The position numbers and the translations under genes are program-made. From NCBI GenBank assembly GCA_937927945.1, contig CALEYW010000039.1:1-26622 (forward strand): a stretch of DNA of 26,622 nt. Reading direction: 5' to 3'. Under the pieces are notes generated by a model that did no database searches, had not been told where the DNA came from, and worked only from the letters and a program-made list of their open reading frames with translations. Shown here piece by piece: positions 1 through 7,625 of this stretch (the stretch's first letter is position 1; each line of letters opens with the position of its first letter). This DNA comes from an uncultured candidate division WPS-2 bacterium. Lineage in GTDB: Bacteria; Vulcanimicrobiota; Vulcanimicrobiia; Vulcanimicrobiales; Vulcanimicrobiaceae.

Positions 1-67
1 CAACGGACGTCGCCGCGTCCTTGACGACGCGTAGGAGCCCGTTCGCACGGTCAGGAAGCCCGCGTAT

Positions 68-949
68 GTGGACGAGTTCATCGTCGCGCGCAATCCCGAC
101 CCCACGAGCAAGCTGCCGTTTCTGGTGCATCTCCCGATCGACGGCGGCCTGTGGCTCAAGGTGAAAGACTCGTGGCCGCGCACGGCACGTGTGTACTGTC
201 ATCCCGCAGAGTCCGTCGACGTCGACGCGCTCGAGATCCTAGAGCGGGTCGGCGTCCGCTCGTGCGCGCGGCGTGGCGTCGCGATCGACCTTGTGCTCGA
301 GCGCGGAGTCAACCGGCGCTCCCAATTCGTTACGACGACGGCACGCGGTCGCCGGATGGTCCTCTGGCAGACGCAAAAGGTTGCAACATCCGCGCGTCCC
401 GGCGTTCGTATCCCGTCCGCGTCGGCATCGCCTCTCTCAGTGATCTTCATCGACACGCGCGAACGCTACGGGTACACCTTCGCCGGTCATGCCGTCCGTG
501 TCGAGCGCCGCGCGCTGCAGGCAGGCGATTACGCCGTCGCGATGGGTGACTCGTACGCCGCGGTCGAGCGCAAGCGAATGGACGACTTCGCCAACTCGCT
601 CGTGAAAGCACAGCTCAGCTACACGATGGCCGAACTCGCTCTCTTGCCTGCGGCCGCGGTCGTCGTCGAAGGCACGTACTCGGCGCTGCTCCGACACCCG
701 CACGCGCCGGCGGGGTACTTGGCCGATCTCGCCGCGCGGCTTCAGGTGCGGTATCCGACTGTGCCCATCGTCTACGTCGAGTCGCGCAAGCTCGGGCAAG
801 AGTGGTCGTATCGTTTCTTCAAGGCCGCCCTTGCACGCGATCCAACGCCGGAACTGGAGATGCGACCGCAATCGCCGCCCGACGAGCCGCCCCAAGCACG
901 CCGTCGGCGATCGCCGAACCGTCAGAGCGCGGCGGACGCGAACGGCTAG
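68..949 (+). CDS. ERCC4/XPF-type nuclease domain protein
   Basis: This 293-aa protein carries the XPF/ERCC4 nuclease signature. IDTRE is at residues 128-132, GDY at 153-155, and ERKRMDD at 167-173 satisfies the family's GDXnERKX3D metal-binding active site. Family members cut branched or flapped DNA, so a structure-specific endonuclease role in repair, recombination or mobile-element biology is likely; the actual substrate is unknown. Residues 15-100 form an unrecognised N-terminal domain, and the last ~35 residues are a Pro/Arg-rich, probably disordered tail. The GTG start at 68 is the only start after an in-frame stop at 32-34; AGGAA at 53-57 is a poorly spaced ribosome site. The stop codon TAG (947-949) lies inside the first unit of the adjoining dispersed repeat, so the repeat has defined or altered the C-terminus. 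The domain call is firm; the biological role is inference. Confidence 0.85.
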   Translation: MDEFIVARNPDPTSKLPFLVHLPIDGGLWLKVKDSWPRTARVYCHPAESVDVDALEILERVGVRSCARRGVAIDLVLERGVNRRSQFVTTTARGRRMVLWQTQKVATSARPGVRIPSASASPLSVIFIDTRERYGYTFAGHAVRVERRALQAGDYAVAMGDSYAAVERKRMDDFANSLVKAQLSYTMAELALLPAAAVVVEGTYSALLRHPHAPAGYLADLAARLQVRYPTVPIVYVESRKLGQEWSYRFFKAALARDPTPELEMRPQSPPDEPPQARRRRSPNRQSAADANG

Positions 950-1062
950 AACGCCAAGACGCTAGAACGTCAGAACGTCAAAACGTCAAAACGGCGCTGT
1001 CTCACAATGAATCGCCATTTCACATTGAATCGACCATAGGGCGATCATTTCACATTGAATCC
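942..1062 (+). repeat. Dispersed repeat, copy 1 (octamer array plus TTTCACATTGAATC motifs)
   Basis: The left part is six tandem units of 8-9 bp, consensus ACG(C/T)(T/C)A(G/A)A (for example ACGCTAGA, ACGTCAGA, ACGTCAAA). An invariant block follows, starting GGCGCTGTCTCACAATGAAT, then TTTCACATTGAATC at about 1018 and again at about 1048, separated by a variable 15-bp spacer. Three other copies occur in the window at 6238, 8503 and 25497, all in this orientation. The two or three spaced direct repeats resemble the terminal transposase-binding repeats of IS21-family elements, but no transposase is attached. It supplies the stop codons of both flanking reading frames. Confidence 0.9.
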
Positions 1063-1271
1063 TTCTTGAGAGGCTTGGCGCCTCTGGGCGGCCGATTGCG
1101 GCGCGCCGCGGACCGGACCGTATCGGCGACCTGGGCTTCGCGAGCGATCCCAGTTGCCATCTCGTTGAGGCCGCGCTCGTCGACCAGGCACTCGCGGGAC
1201 CGCACGACGAGCTGCTCGAGCTCGCGCAGCTCGGCCGCGAGCCGAGCGACGAGAACGTTCTCGCGGACCAC
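1050..1271 (-). CDS. Small helical protein of unknown function (possibly a C-terminal remnant)
   Basis: A 73-codon reading frame with strongly GC-ending codons like the neighbouring genes. It encodes a charged, probably helical segment rich in Leu, Glu, Arg and Val (residues 5-50) and a basic tail. I do not recognise a family. Its last codons and TGA stop fall inside dispersed repeat copy 1 (the reverse complement of TTTCACATTGAATC reads ...TCAATGTGA). It is therefore convergent with the ERCC4 gene and probably was truncated or re-terminated by the repeat. It is divergent from urtA by about 160 bp. Other frames here are open by chance in high-GC DNA, so the call is tentative. Confidence 0.4.
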   Translation of the reverse strand: MVRENVLVARLAAELRELEQLVVRSRECLVDERGLNEMATGIAREAQVADTVRSAARRNRPPRGAKPLKKDSM

Positions 1272-1350
1272 CCTCGGTGCCCCCCCGGGAACACTGCAGC
1301 CAGTCCCCCAAACCCGGACCTATCGCTAACGCGTGAACGAAATAGTGTCA

Positions 1351-1393
1351 CACGGGGCCAACCGATTGCGACGGAGGTTCGCGAAGCCCCGTG
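1351..1393 (+). promoter_or_regulatory. Possible stem-loop in the urtA leader
   Basis: CACGGGGC at 1351-1358 is the exact reverse complement of GCCCCGTG at 1386-1393, giving an 8-bp GC-rich stem with a 27-nt loop ending 38 nt before the urtA start. It could be an mRNA leader structure or chance pairing in GC-rich sequence. I recognise no riboswitch class and no clear sigma-70 promoter here. Confidence 0.25.
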
Positions 1394-1431
1394 ACTTCAT
1401 CGCATTTCTTCTTGCAAACGAGGATCATTTC

Positions 1432-2640
1432 ATGGCATCTCGCCGTTCGGTTAGGCGCGCGATCGTCGGTATCGTCGCGGTCGCGCTCTGCGCGACCGTC
1501 CTATACCCCTCTTCGTCGATGGCAGCCGGTACCGTCGATGTTGGCGTCCTGCAGTCACTCACCGGGACGATGGCGATCAGCGAGGTGACGGTCAAGAACG
1601 CGACGCTGCTGGCCATCGATCAGATCAACGCGAAGGGCGGCGTGCTCGGCAAGCAGATCGTCCCGATCGTCGAGGACGGTGCCTCCGATCCGTCGATGTT
1701 CGCGCAGAAAGCGCAGAAGCTTATCGAGCAGGACAAAGTCGCTACCGTGTTCGGCGGCTGGACCTCGGCCAGCCGCAAAGCGATGCTGCCGGTCTTCGAA
1801 CGATTCCACGGCTTGCTGTGGTACCCGGTGCAGTTCGAAGGCAACGAGTGTTCACCCGACATCATGTACTCCGGCGCGCAGCCGAACCAACAGATCCTGC
1901 CGGCACTGCAATGGGCCGAACAGAAGGGATACAAGAGTATCTTCCTGCTCGGCTCGGATTACGTCTTCCCGCGCACGGCGAACCTCATCCTCAAGAAGCA
2001 CATCGTCCACGACGGCGGGACCGTCGCCGGCGAGGAATACGTGCCGCTCGGCGGGAGCGACTTCAGTGCCGTCATCAACAAGATCAAGGTCGCGAAACCC
2101 CAGATCATCTTCAACACCCTCAACGGCGACAGTAACGTCTCGTTCTTCAAACAGATGGCTGCCGCCGGGCTGCCGTCGGCGAAACTGCCGGTCATGTCCT
2201 TCAGCATCGCCGAGCAGGAAGCTAAGGCGATCGGTCCGTCGCTCCTCGAAGGCAGCTACGCGGCGTGGAACTACTTCCAATCGCTGCCCGACCCGGTGAA
2301 CAAGAAATTCGTCGCCGCCTATCAGGCGAAGTATCCTGGTTCCCCGGTCGACGATCCAATGGCGCACGGCTACCTCGACGTCTATGCCTGGGCCGCTGCA
2401 GTCACAAAGGCGGGCAGCTTCGATCCCGAAAAAGTTCGCAAGGCGGCGACCTCACTCGCCTACAGCGATGTTGGCCTCGGCGAGACGAAATTTGCCGGCA
2501 ATCAGAGCCTCGTGCAGACGGGCTACGTCGGCGAGTTGCAGCCGAGCGGACAATTCAAGATTCTCTGGCAGTCGAAAGGACCGATCCTCCCCGTACCATA
2601 CGACCCGCTGTCGTTCCCGGGCAAAACCTGCGTCCTGTAG
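1432..2640 (+). CDS. urtA: UrtA, urea/short-chain amide ABC transporter substrate-binding protein
   Basis: The 402-aa protein is the extracytoplasmic receptor of a urea (or short-chain amide) ABC importer. From the ATG at 1432 it begins with a basic n-region and a hydrophobic core ending near SSSMAAG, a classical Sec signal peptide of about 29 residues. The mature part is a periplasmic-binding-protein fold of the Leu/Ile/Val type. The stretch LLWYPVQFEGNECSPDIMYS and the following GAQPNQQ are characteristic of UrtA rather than branched-chain amino acid receptors. I chose 1432 over the upstream in-frame GTG at 1333 because GAGGAT at 1420-1425 is well spaced and the signal peptide then starts at residue 1. 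It heads a five-gene operon; urtB follows after 33 nt. Urea is the expected ligand; amides such as formamide cannot be excluded. Confidence 0.92.
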   Translation: MASRRSVRRAIVGIVAVALCATVLYPSSSMAAGTVDVGVLQSLTGTMAISEVTVKNATLLAIDQINAKGGVLGKQIVPIVEDGASDPSMFAQKAQKLIEQDKVATVFGGWTSASRKAMLPVFERFHGLLWYPVQFEGNECSPDIMYSGAQPNQQILPALQWAEQKGYKSIFLLGSDYVFPRTANLILKKHIVHDGGTVAGEEYVPLGGSDFSAVINKIKVAKPQIIFNTLNGDSNVSFFKQMAAAGLPSAKLPVMSFSIAEQEAKAIGPSLLEGSYAAWNYFQSLPDPVNKKFVAAYQAKYPGSPVDDPMAHGYLDVYAWAAAVTKAGSFDPEKVRKAATSLAYSDVGLGETKFAGNQSLVQTGYVGELQPSGQFKILWQSKGPILPVPYDPLSFPGKTCVL

Positions 2641-2673
2641 GTCTGTGCCTGCGAGCGGCGCCGCGGTGATGAC

Positions 2674-3585
2674 GTGAGCGAAACGACGCTCGTCGCCGGG
2701 CAACTCTTCAACGGGATCAGCGTCGCCTCGATTCTGCTCTTGGCGGCGCTCGGTCTCGCGTTGAGTTTCGGCCTGATGCGCGTCATCAACATGGCGCACG
2801 GTGAGATGCTCATGATGGGCGGTTATCTCACCTATCTCTCCATCGCCGTGTTCGGCAAGGGCGCCGGCTTCGCGGTCGGCCTCGTCGTCGCGTTCGTCGG
2901 CACCGCGCTCTTCGGCGCACTGCTCGAGATCACGCTGATCCGCCGGCTCTACGGGCGTCCGCTCGACACGCTCCTCGCCACCTGGGGCGTGAGCCTCATC
3001 CTGCAGCAGGCGGCGCGGAGTATCTTCGGGCCCATCGGCGTCGAGGTGACGGCCCCACCGTGGCTGAGCGGCACGCTCTCGCTCGGCGGTACCGTCATGA
3101 CCGGATTCTCGATCCCCGGCGTGCGCGCGTTCATCATCGTCCTCGCCGCCGTCGTGCTCGGTGCCGTCGCGCTGATCATCGCGCGGACGCGGCTCGGGCT
3201 GCTGATCCGTGCCGTTCATGAGAATCGCCCGATCGCCGATGCGCTGGGCGCGAACACGCGGCTGGTCGACCTCGCGGTTTTCGCGCTGGGCACCGGCGTC
3301 GCCGGACTCGCCGGCTCCGCCCTCTCCTTGATCGCGCCGGTCACGCCGACGGTCGGCCAAAGCTACATCGTGTACGCCTTCCTGGTCGTGATCGTCGGCG
3401 GCCTCGGGAGTTTGACCGGAACGCTGGTAGCGGCGCTCCTCATCGGTGTCTTCTCGGCGACGGCGCAGATCGCCACCAGTCAAAGCTTCTCTGACGTCCT
3501 GCTCTTGCTGTGCGTCATCATCTTCATGCAGTTCCGGCCGCGAGGGATCGTCTCGCAGGGTTCTCGCGCGCTCGAGGAGACGTGA
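2674..3585 (+). CDS. urtB: UrtB, urea ABC transporter permease
   Basis: The 303-aa integral membrane protein belongs to the LivH/BPD-transporter-2 family. It has about eight hydrophobic segments and the family motif GLMRVINMAHGEMLMMGGY (residues ~33-51), which couples permease to the ATPase. It forms half of the inner-membrane channel with UrtC. Its length matches the core permease, without the long periplasmic N-terminal extension present in many proteobacterial UrtB proteins. The start is GTG at 2674. The last four bases overlap the urtC start (GTGA at 3582-3585), indicating translational coupling. Confidence 0.92.
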   Translation: MSETTLVAGQLFNGISVASILLLAALGLALSFGLMRVINMAHGEMLMMGGYLTYLSIAVFGKGAGFAVGLVVAFVGTALFGALLEITLIRRLYGRPLDTLLATWGVSLILQQAARSIFGPIGVEVTAPPWLSGTLSLGGTVMTGFSIPGVRAFIIVLAAVVLGAVALIIARTRLGLLIRAVHENRPIADALGANTRLVDLAVFALGTGVAGLAGSALSLIAPVTPTVGQSYIVYAFLVVIVGGLGSLTGTLVAALLIGVFSATAQIATSQSFSDVLLLLCVIIFMQFRPRGIVSQGSRALEET

Positions 3586-4634
3586 TACGCCGCGAGCTCG
3601 GCCTCGTGCTGGTGCTCGTCGCGGCCGCCTGCGCGCCGCTCTATCTGCCGGCCTACGAGCTCTCGCTTCTCGGCCGCTTTCTCGCGCTGGCCGTCCTGGC
3701 GATGGGGATCTCGCTGATCTGGGGGACGGGCGGGATCCTCAGCCTCGGACAGGGGGTCTTCTTCGGCCTCGGCGGCTACGCGGTCGCCATGCACTTGAAG
3801 CTGGCGAGCGCCGATCCCGGCGCGGTGCCCGATTTCATGCAATGGTCCGGCCTCAACACGCTGCCTTGGTGGTGGACCCCATTCGGCAACCCCGCGTTTG
3901 CGATCGCCGCGGCCGTCATCATCCCCGGCACGGCGGCCGCGGCGCTCGCGTATCTCGTGTTCCGCCGCCGGGTGACGGGATCGTACTTCGCGATCATCAC
4001 CCAGGCGCTCGCGCTGGCGGCGACGACGTTCATCATTAGCCAGCAGCAATACACCGGCGGTTTCAATGGGCTGACCGGCTTCACGAGCGCGTTCGGCTTT
4101 GCGCTCGGCGATCAACGGACCCAGTTCGGTCTTTACTGGGTGACGGTCGGCATCGTCGCGGTGACGTTCGTTGCCGTGCGCGCGTTGCAGGGCTCCCTGT
4201 TCGGGAAGGTACTGCTCGCCGTGCGCGACGGGGAGAACCGCGTCCGATTCCTCGGGTACGATCCGCTGCCGTTCAAGGTGATCGCGTTCGCGATCGCCGG
4301 TGTCCTCGCGGGGGTCGCGGGTGCGCTCGTCACGTTGGACCTCGGTGTGATCTCGCCGGCGATGTTCGGCGTCGTACCGTCGATCGAGATGGTGATCTGG
4401 GTCGCCGTCGGCGGCCGGAACAGTTTGCTCGGCGCGATCGTCGGGACGCTGATCGTGAACTTCGGCAAGGACTGGATCAGCAGCGTGTTTCCCGATCTCT
4501 GGCTGCACGTGGTCGGCGCGGTCTTCGTCCTCGTCGTCACCGTCGCGCCGCGCGGCATCGTCGGTTTGATGCAAAGCGTGCGAACGCGCTCGCTGCGCTT
4601 GCGGCCCGTGACGCCGCCGGCGCTGGTCGAATGA
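3582..4634 (+). CDS. urtC: UrtC, urea ABC transporter permease
   Basis: The 350-aa LivM-type permease is the second channel subunit. It has about nine hydrophobic segments and the motif MGISLIWGTGGILSLGQGVF near residues 41-60. A longer open frame runs upstream inside urtB, but GTG at 3582 is preferred. It overlaps the urtB stop as GTGA, is preceded by GAGGAGA (3573-3579) and puts the first membrane helix (LGLVLVLVAAACAPLYL) close to the N-terminus. The C-terminus is basic and cytoplasmic. The stop overlaps the urtD start as ATGA. Confidence 0.92.
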   Translation: MIRRELGLVLVLVAAACAPLYLPAYELSLLGRFLALAVLAMGISLIWGTGGILSLGQGVFFGLGGYAVAMHLKLASADPGAVPDFMQWSGLNTLPWWWTPFGNPAFAIAAAVIIPGTAAAALAYLVFRRRVTGSYFAIITQALALAATTFIISQQQYTGGFNGLTGFTSAFGFALGDQRTQFGLYWVTVGIVAVTFVAVRALQGSLFGKVLLAVRDGENRVRFLGYDPLPFKVIAFAIAGVLAGVAGALVTLDLGVISPAMFGVVPSIEMVIWVAVGGRNSLLGAIVGTLIVNFGKDWISSVFPDLWLHVVGAVFVLVVTVAPRGIVGLMQSVRTRSLRLRPVTPPALVE

Positions 4635-5404
4635 TCGATTCGGGGTCACCGCTGCTCTCCGTCGAGCACGTGACCGTCTCGTTCGACGGCTACACCGCGC
4701 TCGACGATTTGAGCTTCGCGCTGGCTTCCGGCGCCGTCCACGTTTTGATCGGGCCCAACGGGGCCGGCAAATCCACCTTGCTCGACACGATCATCGGTCG
4801 CGTCCGGCCGGCGTCAGGCCGCATCGTGTTCAAGGGCAACGACCTCCGAGCCGTCCCGGAGTATGCGATCGTCCGACTTGGCGTCTGCCGGAAATTCCAG
4901 ACGCCCGGCGTGCTCGACGCCTTGACGATCGAAGAGAATCTCCGGGTCGCGGTGACGCAGAACCGCGGTGCCTGGCATGCCTTCCGCGCCAAGCCGACGG
5001 CCGCCGAGCGGACGCGGGTCGACGAGGTGCTGGCGATCATCGGTCTCGCCGAACGGCGGAACGCGCTCGCGGCGGAGTTGGCGCACGGGATGAGGCAGTG
5101 GCTCGAGATCGGGATGGTCGTCGCTTCCGACGCCGACCTGCTGCTGCTCGACGAACCCGCCGCCGGGATGACTCACGGCGAAGCGGAGGCGACGGCGCGA
5201 CTGATTCGCTCGCTTGCCGGACGTCACGCCGTGATCGTGATCGATCACGACATGGATTTCGTCGAGCAGCTCGACGCGCCGGTAAGCGTGCTGAACATGG
5301 GGCGGATGCTCGCGCACGGGTCGGTCGACGAGATCCGGCGCAACCCCGACGTCGCGGCCGTCTACCTCGGCCGCCCGCGCGAGGGCGACGTTGCTGGTCG
5401 TTGA
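4631..5404 (+). CDS. urtD: UrtD, urea ABC transporter ATPase
   Basis: A 257-aa cytoplasmic ATPase that energises urea import together with UrtE. Walker A is GPNGAGKST (residues 41-49). The signature loop reads LAHGMRQWLEIGM (about 148-160) instead of LSGGQ, the variation typical of UrtD proteins. Walker B is LLLLDEP, followed by IDHDMDFVEQL containing the switch histidine. The ATG overlaps the urtC stop by four bases (ATGA, 4631-4634), and the end overlaps the urtE start by 14 bases. Confidence 0.93.
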   Translation: MIDSGSPLLSVEHVTVSFDGYTALDDLSFALASGAVHVLIGPNGAGKSTLLDTIIGRVRPASGRIVFKGNDLRAVPEYAIVRLGVCRKFQTPGVLDALTIEENLRVAVTQNRGAWHAFRAKPTAAERTRVDEVLAIIGLAERRNALAAELAHGMRQWLEIGMVVASDADLLLLDEPAAGMTHGEAEATARLIRSLAGRHAVIVIDHDMDFVEQLDAPVSVLNMGRMLAHGSVDEIRRNPDVAAVYLGRPREGDVAGR

Positions 5405-6095
5405 GGGCGTCGGCGCCGCCTACGGGATGAGCCAGGTCCTCTCGGAGATCGCGCTCACCGTAGCGGCCGGCGAAGCAGTCGCGCTGCTCGGCCGCAACGG
5501 CGTCGGCAAGACGACGCTGCTGCGCACGATCGTCGGCCTGCACGCTGCCAACGCCGGTCGCATCGCCTTCGATGACGACGATATCATCCGGCTCCCGGCG
5601 TTCCGGCGCGCCCGCTTAGGGATCGGGTACGTTCCGCAGGGCCGCGGGATCTTTCCGCAGCTGACGGTCGAGGAAAACCTCTCGGTCGGCGCATCGTCGC
5701 TCGACGGACGCAAACCGAGCATGACCGCCGATGCGGCGCCGCTCTACGATCTCTTTCCGACCCTCGCACGGCTGCGGAGCCGCAAGGGGGGCGTGCTCAG
5801 CGGCGGCGAGCAACAGCAATTGGCGCTCGCGCGAGCGCTGATCGGCAAGCCGCGCCTGCTGCTGCTCGACGAACCGACGGAAGGGATCCAGCCCTCGATC
5901 GTCCAGGAGATCGAACGCGTGCTCGGGCTGATCCGCAGCGAGCTCGGCGTCGCCCTCCTGCTCGTCGAGCAGCACCTCGATTTCGCTTGGTCGATCGCCG
6001 GCCGCTATTACGTCATGCAGCGGGGGACGATCGTGCGGACGGGGACGACGGCGACCGAAGGGCCCGACGACGTGGCGCCGTTGCTGAGCGTCTGA
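5391..6095 (+). CDS. urtE: UrtE, urea ABC transporter ATPase
   Basis: The second ATPase of the urea importer, 234 aa and of normal LivF/UrtE length. Walker A is GRNGVGKTT (34-42), the signature is LSGGEQQQLALARAL, Walker B is LLLLDEPTEGIQPSI, and the switch region is LLVEQHLDFAW. The start is TTG at 5391, within the last codons of urtD and preceded by GAGGGCGACG; no ATG or GTG in this frame fits better, and it places the first beta strand (LVVEGVGAAYG) at residue 2 as in homologues. It is the last gene of the operon; no obvious intrinsic terminator follows in the 140 nt before dispersed repeat copy 2. Confidence 0.9.
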   Translation: MLVVEGVGAAYGMSQVLSEIALTVAAGEAVALLGRNGVGKTTLLRTIVGLHAANAGRIAFDDDDIIRLPAFRRARLGIGYVPQGRGIFPQLTVEENLSVGASSLDGRKPSMTADAAPLYDLFPTLARLRSRKGGVLSGGEQQQLALARALIGKPRLLLLDEPTEGIQPSIVQEIERVLGLIRSELGVALLLVEQHLDFAWSIAGRYYVMQRGTIVRTGTTATEGPDDVAPLLSV

Positions 6096-6237
6096 TTCAA
6101 ATAGACCCAAAAAATGGTCGTCGCCGGATTCCGCGTAGAAGATGTGTCCGCGTTCGAGGTGAGAGATTCGCTCCCGTTCACTCGGGCCGGACCGTCGCGC
6201 CGTCGATCGATGCAATGTCGCGTAAGACAGACTCAGG

Positions 6238-6383
6238 ACGCTAGAACGTCAGAACGCTAGAACGGTCAGAACGCTAGAACGCTAGAACGTCAGAACGGTA
6301 AAACGTCAAAACGGCGCTGTCTCACAATGAATCGCCAATTTCACATTGAATCGAGCACCGGGCGATCATTTCACATTGAATCC
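6238..6383 (+). repeat. Dispersed repeat, copy 2 (longest octamer array)
   Basis: Same architecture and orientation as the copy at 942, but with nine tandem 8-9-bp units (ACGCTAGA, ACGTCAGA, ACGGTCAGA and variants) before the invariant GGCGCTGTCTCACAATGAAT block, and TTTCACATTGAATC at about 6340 and 6370. The first inner motif carries one changed or inserted base (CCAATTTCAC instead of CCATTTCAC). It lies in a 470-bp gene-free gap between convergent urtE and the hydrolase gene. I see no convincing gene in 6096-6237 or 6384-6565; a minus-strand frame in the latter ends in the repeat but its coding character is weak. Confidence 0.9.
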
Positions 6384-6565
6384 CTCGAAGGCTTGGCGAA
6401 TCGCGGCGTCCCGTCGCCCTCCCAGGGCGCGGCAACAGGGGCCGACCCCGTAAATCCGCGGACGCGCCGTCAACGCCCAGCGCCGCTGGAATTGCCACGC
6501 AACGTTCTGCGCGACGGCGGCATCGATTCGGTGGGACCTTTACGTTCGAAGGCTAGGGTCGGAGA

Positions 6566-7516
6566 CTACGCCGCGAGCCGGTCCGCGAGGAACGCCCCAA
6601 TCTCGTCCAGAGCGAGAGTTGCCGCGCCGAACCGGCCAATGCCGGACGGGAAGACGTGGAGCATGCTTTCCCACACGTCGACGCGGGCGTCGACGCCGGC
6701 GGCGACGGCGCGCTCGATGTAGCGGAGCGAGTCGTCCAGAAGCATCTCGGCGTCGCCAACATGGACGCGGATGGGCGGCAGTCCGGCGACGTTTCCGAAA
6801 AGCGGCGAGGCGAGCGGATCGGTCGGAGCGTGCCCGTTCAGGTAGAGACCAATCAATTGCGCTGCCTGGCCGCGCGTGAAATACGGGTCTGTCGCATCGC
6901 GGGTCTCCCAGCTCGCGCCGGAAAGCGTGAGGTCGGTGACGGGGGAGAGGAGCACGGCCGCCGCGGCTTTCACCCCGCCCGGCGCGTCCTTGGCGAGTAG
7001 CGATAGCAGCGCAAGGGCGAGACCGCCCCCCGCGGAGTCCCCGACGAGCGCGATCCGGCGGAATCCGCGTTCGACGAGCCCGGCGTAGAGCTTCTGCGCG
7101 TCCTCGAGTCCGGCCGGGAACGGGTGCTCCGGAGCGAGCCGGTAGTCCGCGACAAATGCGGCGGTGCGGGTCCGTGCAGCAATGTGCCCGGTGAACTTGC
7201 GGTAAGCGGTTGCGGAGCCCCAAACATACCAGCCGCCGTGGAGATGAAGGATGGCTTCGTCCCCGTCTCGCGGAGTGCGCGGCCGGCACCACCAACCCGG
7301 GACGCCAGCGACCATCCCGGTCTCGTACTCTACGCCGTCGGCGTCGGGTGTGTGACCCATGATGTCGTCAAAGGCCGGGCGGGCGGCCGTCCCCTGCAGG
7401 CGCCCCTTGAAGGGTTCGAGCAACGGGCGCAGCGCGGCCAGCACGGCAGTGTCCTCGGCACTCGCCGGGCGAGATTCGGACCAGGCAGCTTTGGCGTGTT
7501 CCGGCGTGAAAGGCAT
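6566..7516 (-). CDS. Alpha/beta hydrolase of the hormone-sensitive lipase (acetyl esterase) family
   Basis: The 316-aa cytoplasmic esterase or lipase has the HSL-family oxyanion-hole motif HGGW at residues 93-96, the nucleophile elbow GDSAGG at 159-164 (Ser161), a likely acid Asp255 in VHVGDAEML, and His287 in ESMLHVFP, so the catalytic triad is complete. It should hydrolyse short-chain esters; the natural substrate is unknown. The open frame extends 23 codons upstream, but ATG at 7516 is preferred because GGAGA lies 5-7 nt ahead of it and the upstream part crosses the operator. It is divergent from a TetR-family gene, which is the likely repressor. Confidence 0.88.
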   Translation of the reverse strand: MPFTPEHAKAAWSESRPASAEDTAVLAALRPLLEPFKGRLQGTAARPAFDDIMGHTPDADGVEYETGMVAGVPGWWCRPRTPRDGDEAILHLHGGWYVWGSATAYRKFTGHIAARTRTAAFVADYRLAPEHPFPAGLEDAQKLYAGLVERGFRRIALVGDSAGGGLALALLSLLAKDAPGGVKAAAAVLLSPVTDLTLSGASWETRDATDPYFTRGQAAQLIGLYLNGHAPTDPLASPLFGNVAGLPPIRVHVGDAEMLLDDSLRYIERAVAAGVDARVDVWESMLHVFPSGIGRFGAATLALDEIGAFLADRLAA

Positions 7517-7547
7517 GTTCGTCTCCGCATACGGGGGTCGTGCTATA

Positions 7548-7576
7548 TATTTACCTTCCGTACCGTAAAGTAAATA
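7548..7576. promoter_or_regulatory. Inverted repeat, probable TetR-family operator
   Basis: TATTTAC (7548-7554) and GTAAATA (7570-7576) form a 7-bp dyad in an otherwise GC-rich genome. A second overlapping dyad, TTTAC (7550-7554) with GTAAA (7565-7569), sits inside it. It occupies the 109-bp gap between the divergent hydrolase and TetR genes, so a dimeric repressor bound here could control both promoters. That is inference from position and symmetry. Confidence 0.6.
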
Positions 7577-7625
7577 CGAACGCAAGTCAATTGCCTTTCC
7601 GGGACGTTTCGATAAGATAAGGACG

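Noticed and set aside
986..1062. Small peptides encoded by the dispersed repeat (recurring SHNESPFHIES-like translations)
   Set aside because: The similarity is at DNA level and in the same block at every copy. There are no ribosome sites, and the frames continue into unrelated flanks.
1333..1431. Upstream GTG (1333) as the UrtA start
   Set aside because: It would bury the signal peptide 33 residues inside the protein. ATG 1432 has a good ribosome site.
6238..6383. CRISPR array
   Set aside because: The repeating unit is 8 bp with no unique spacers of 25-40 bp, and there are no cas genes. It is a tandem microsatellite-like array.
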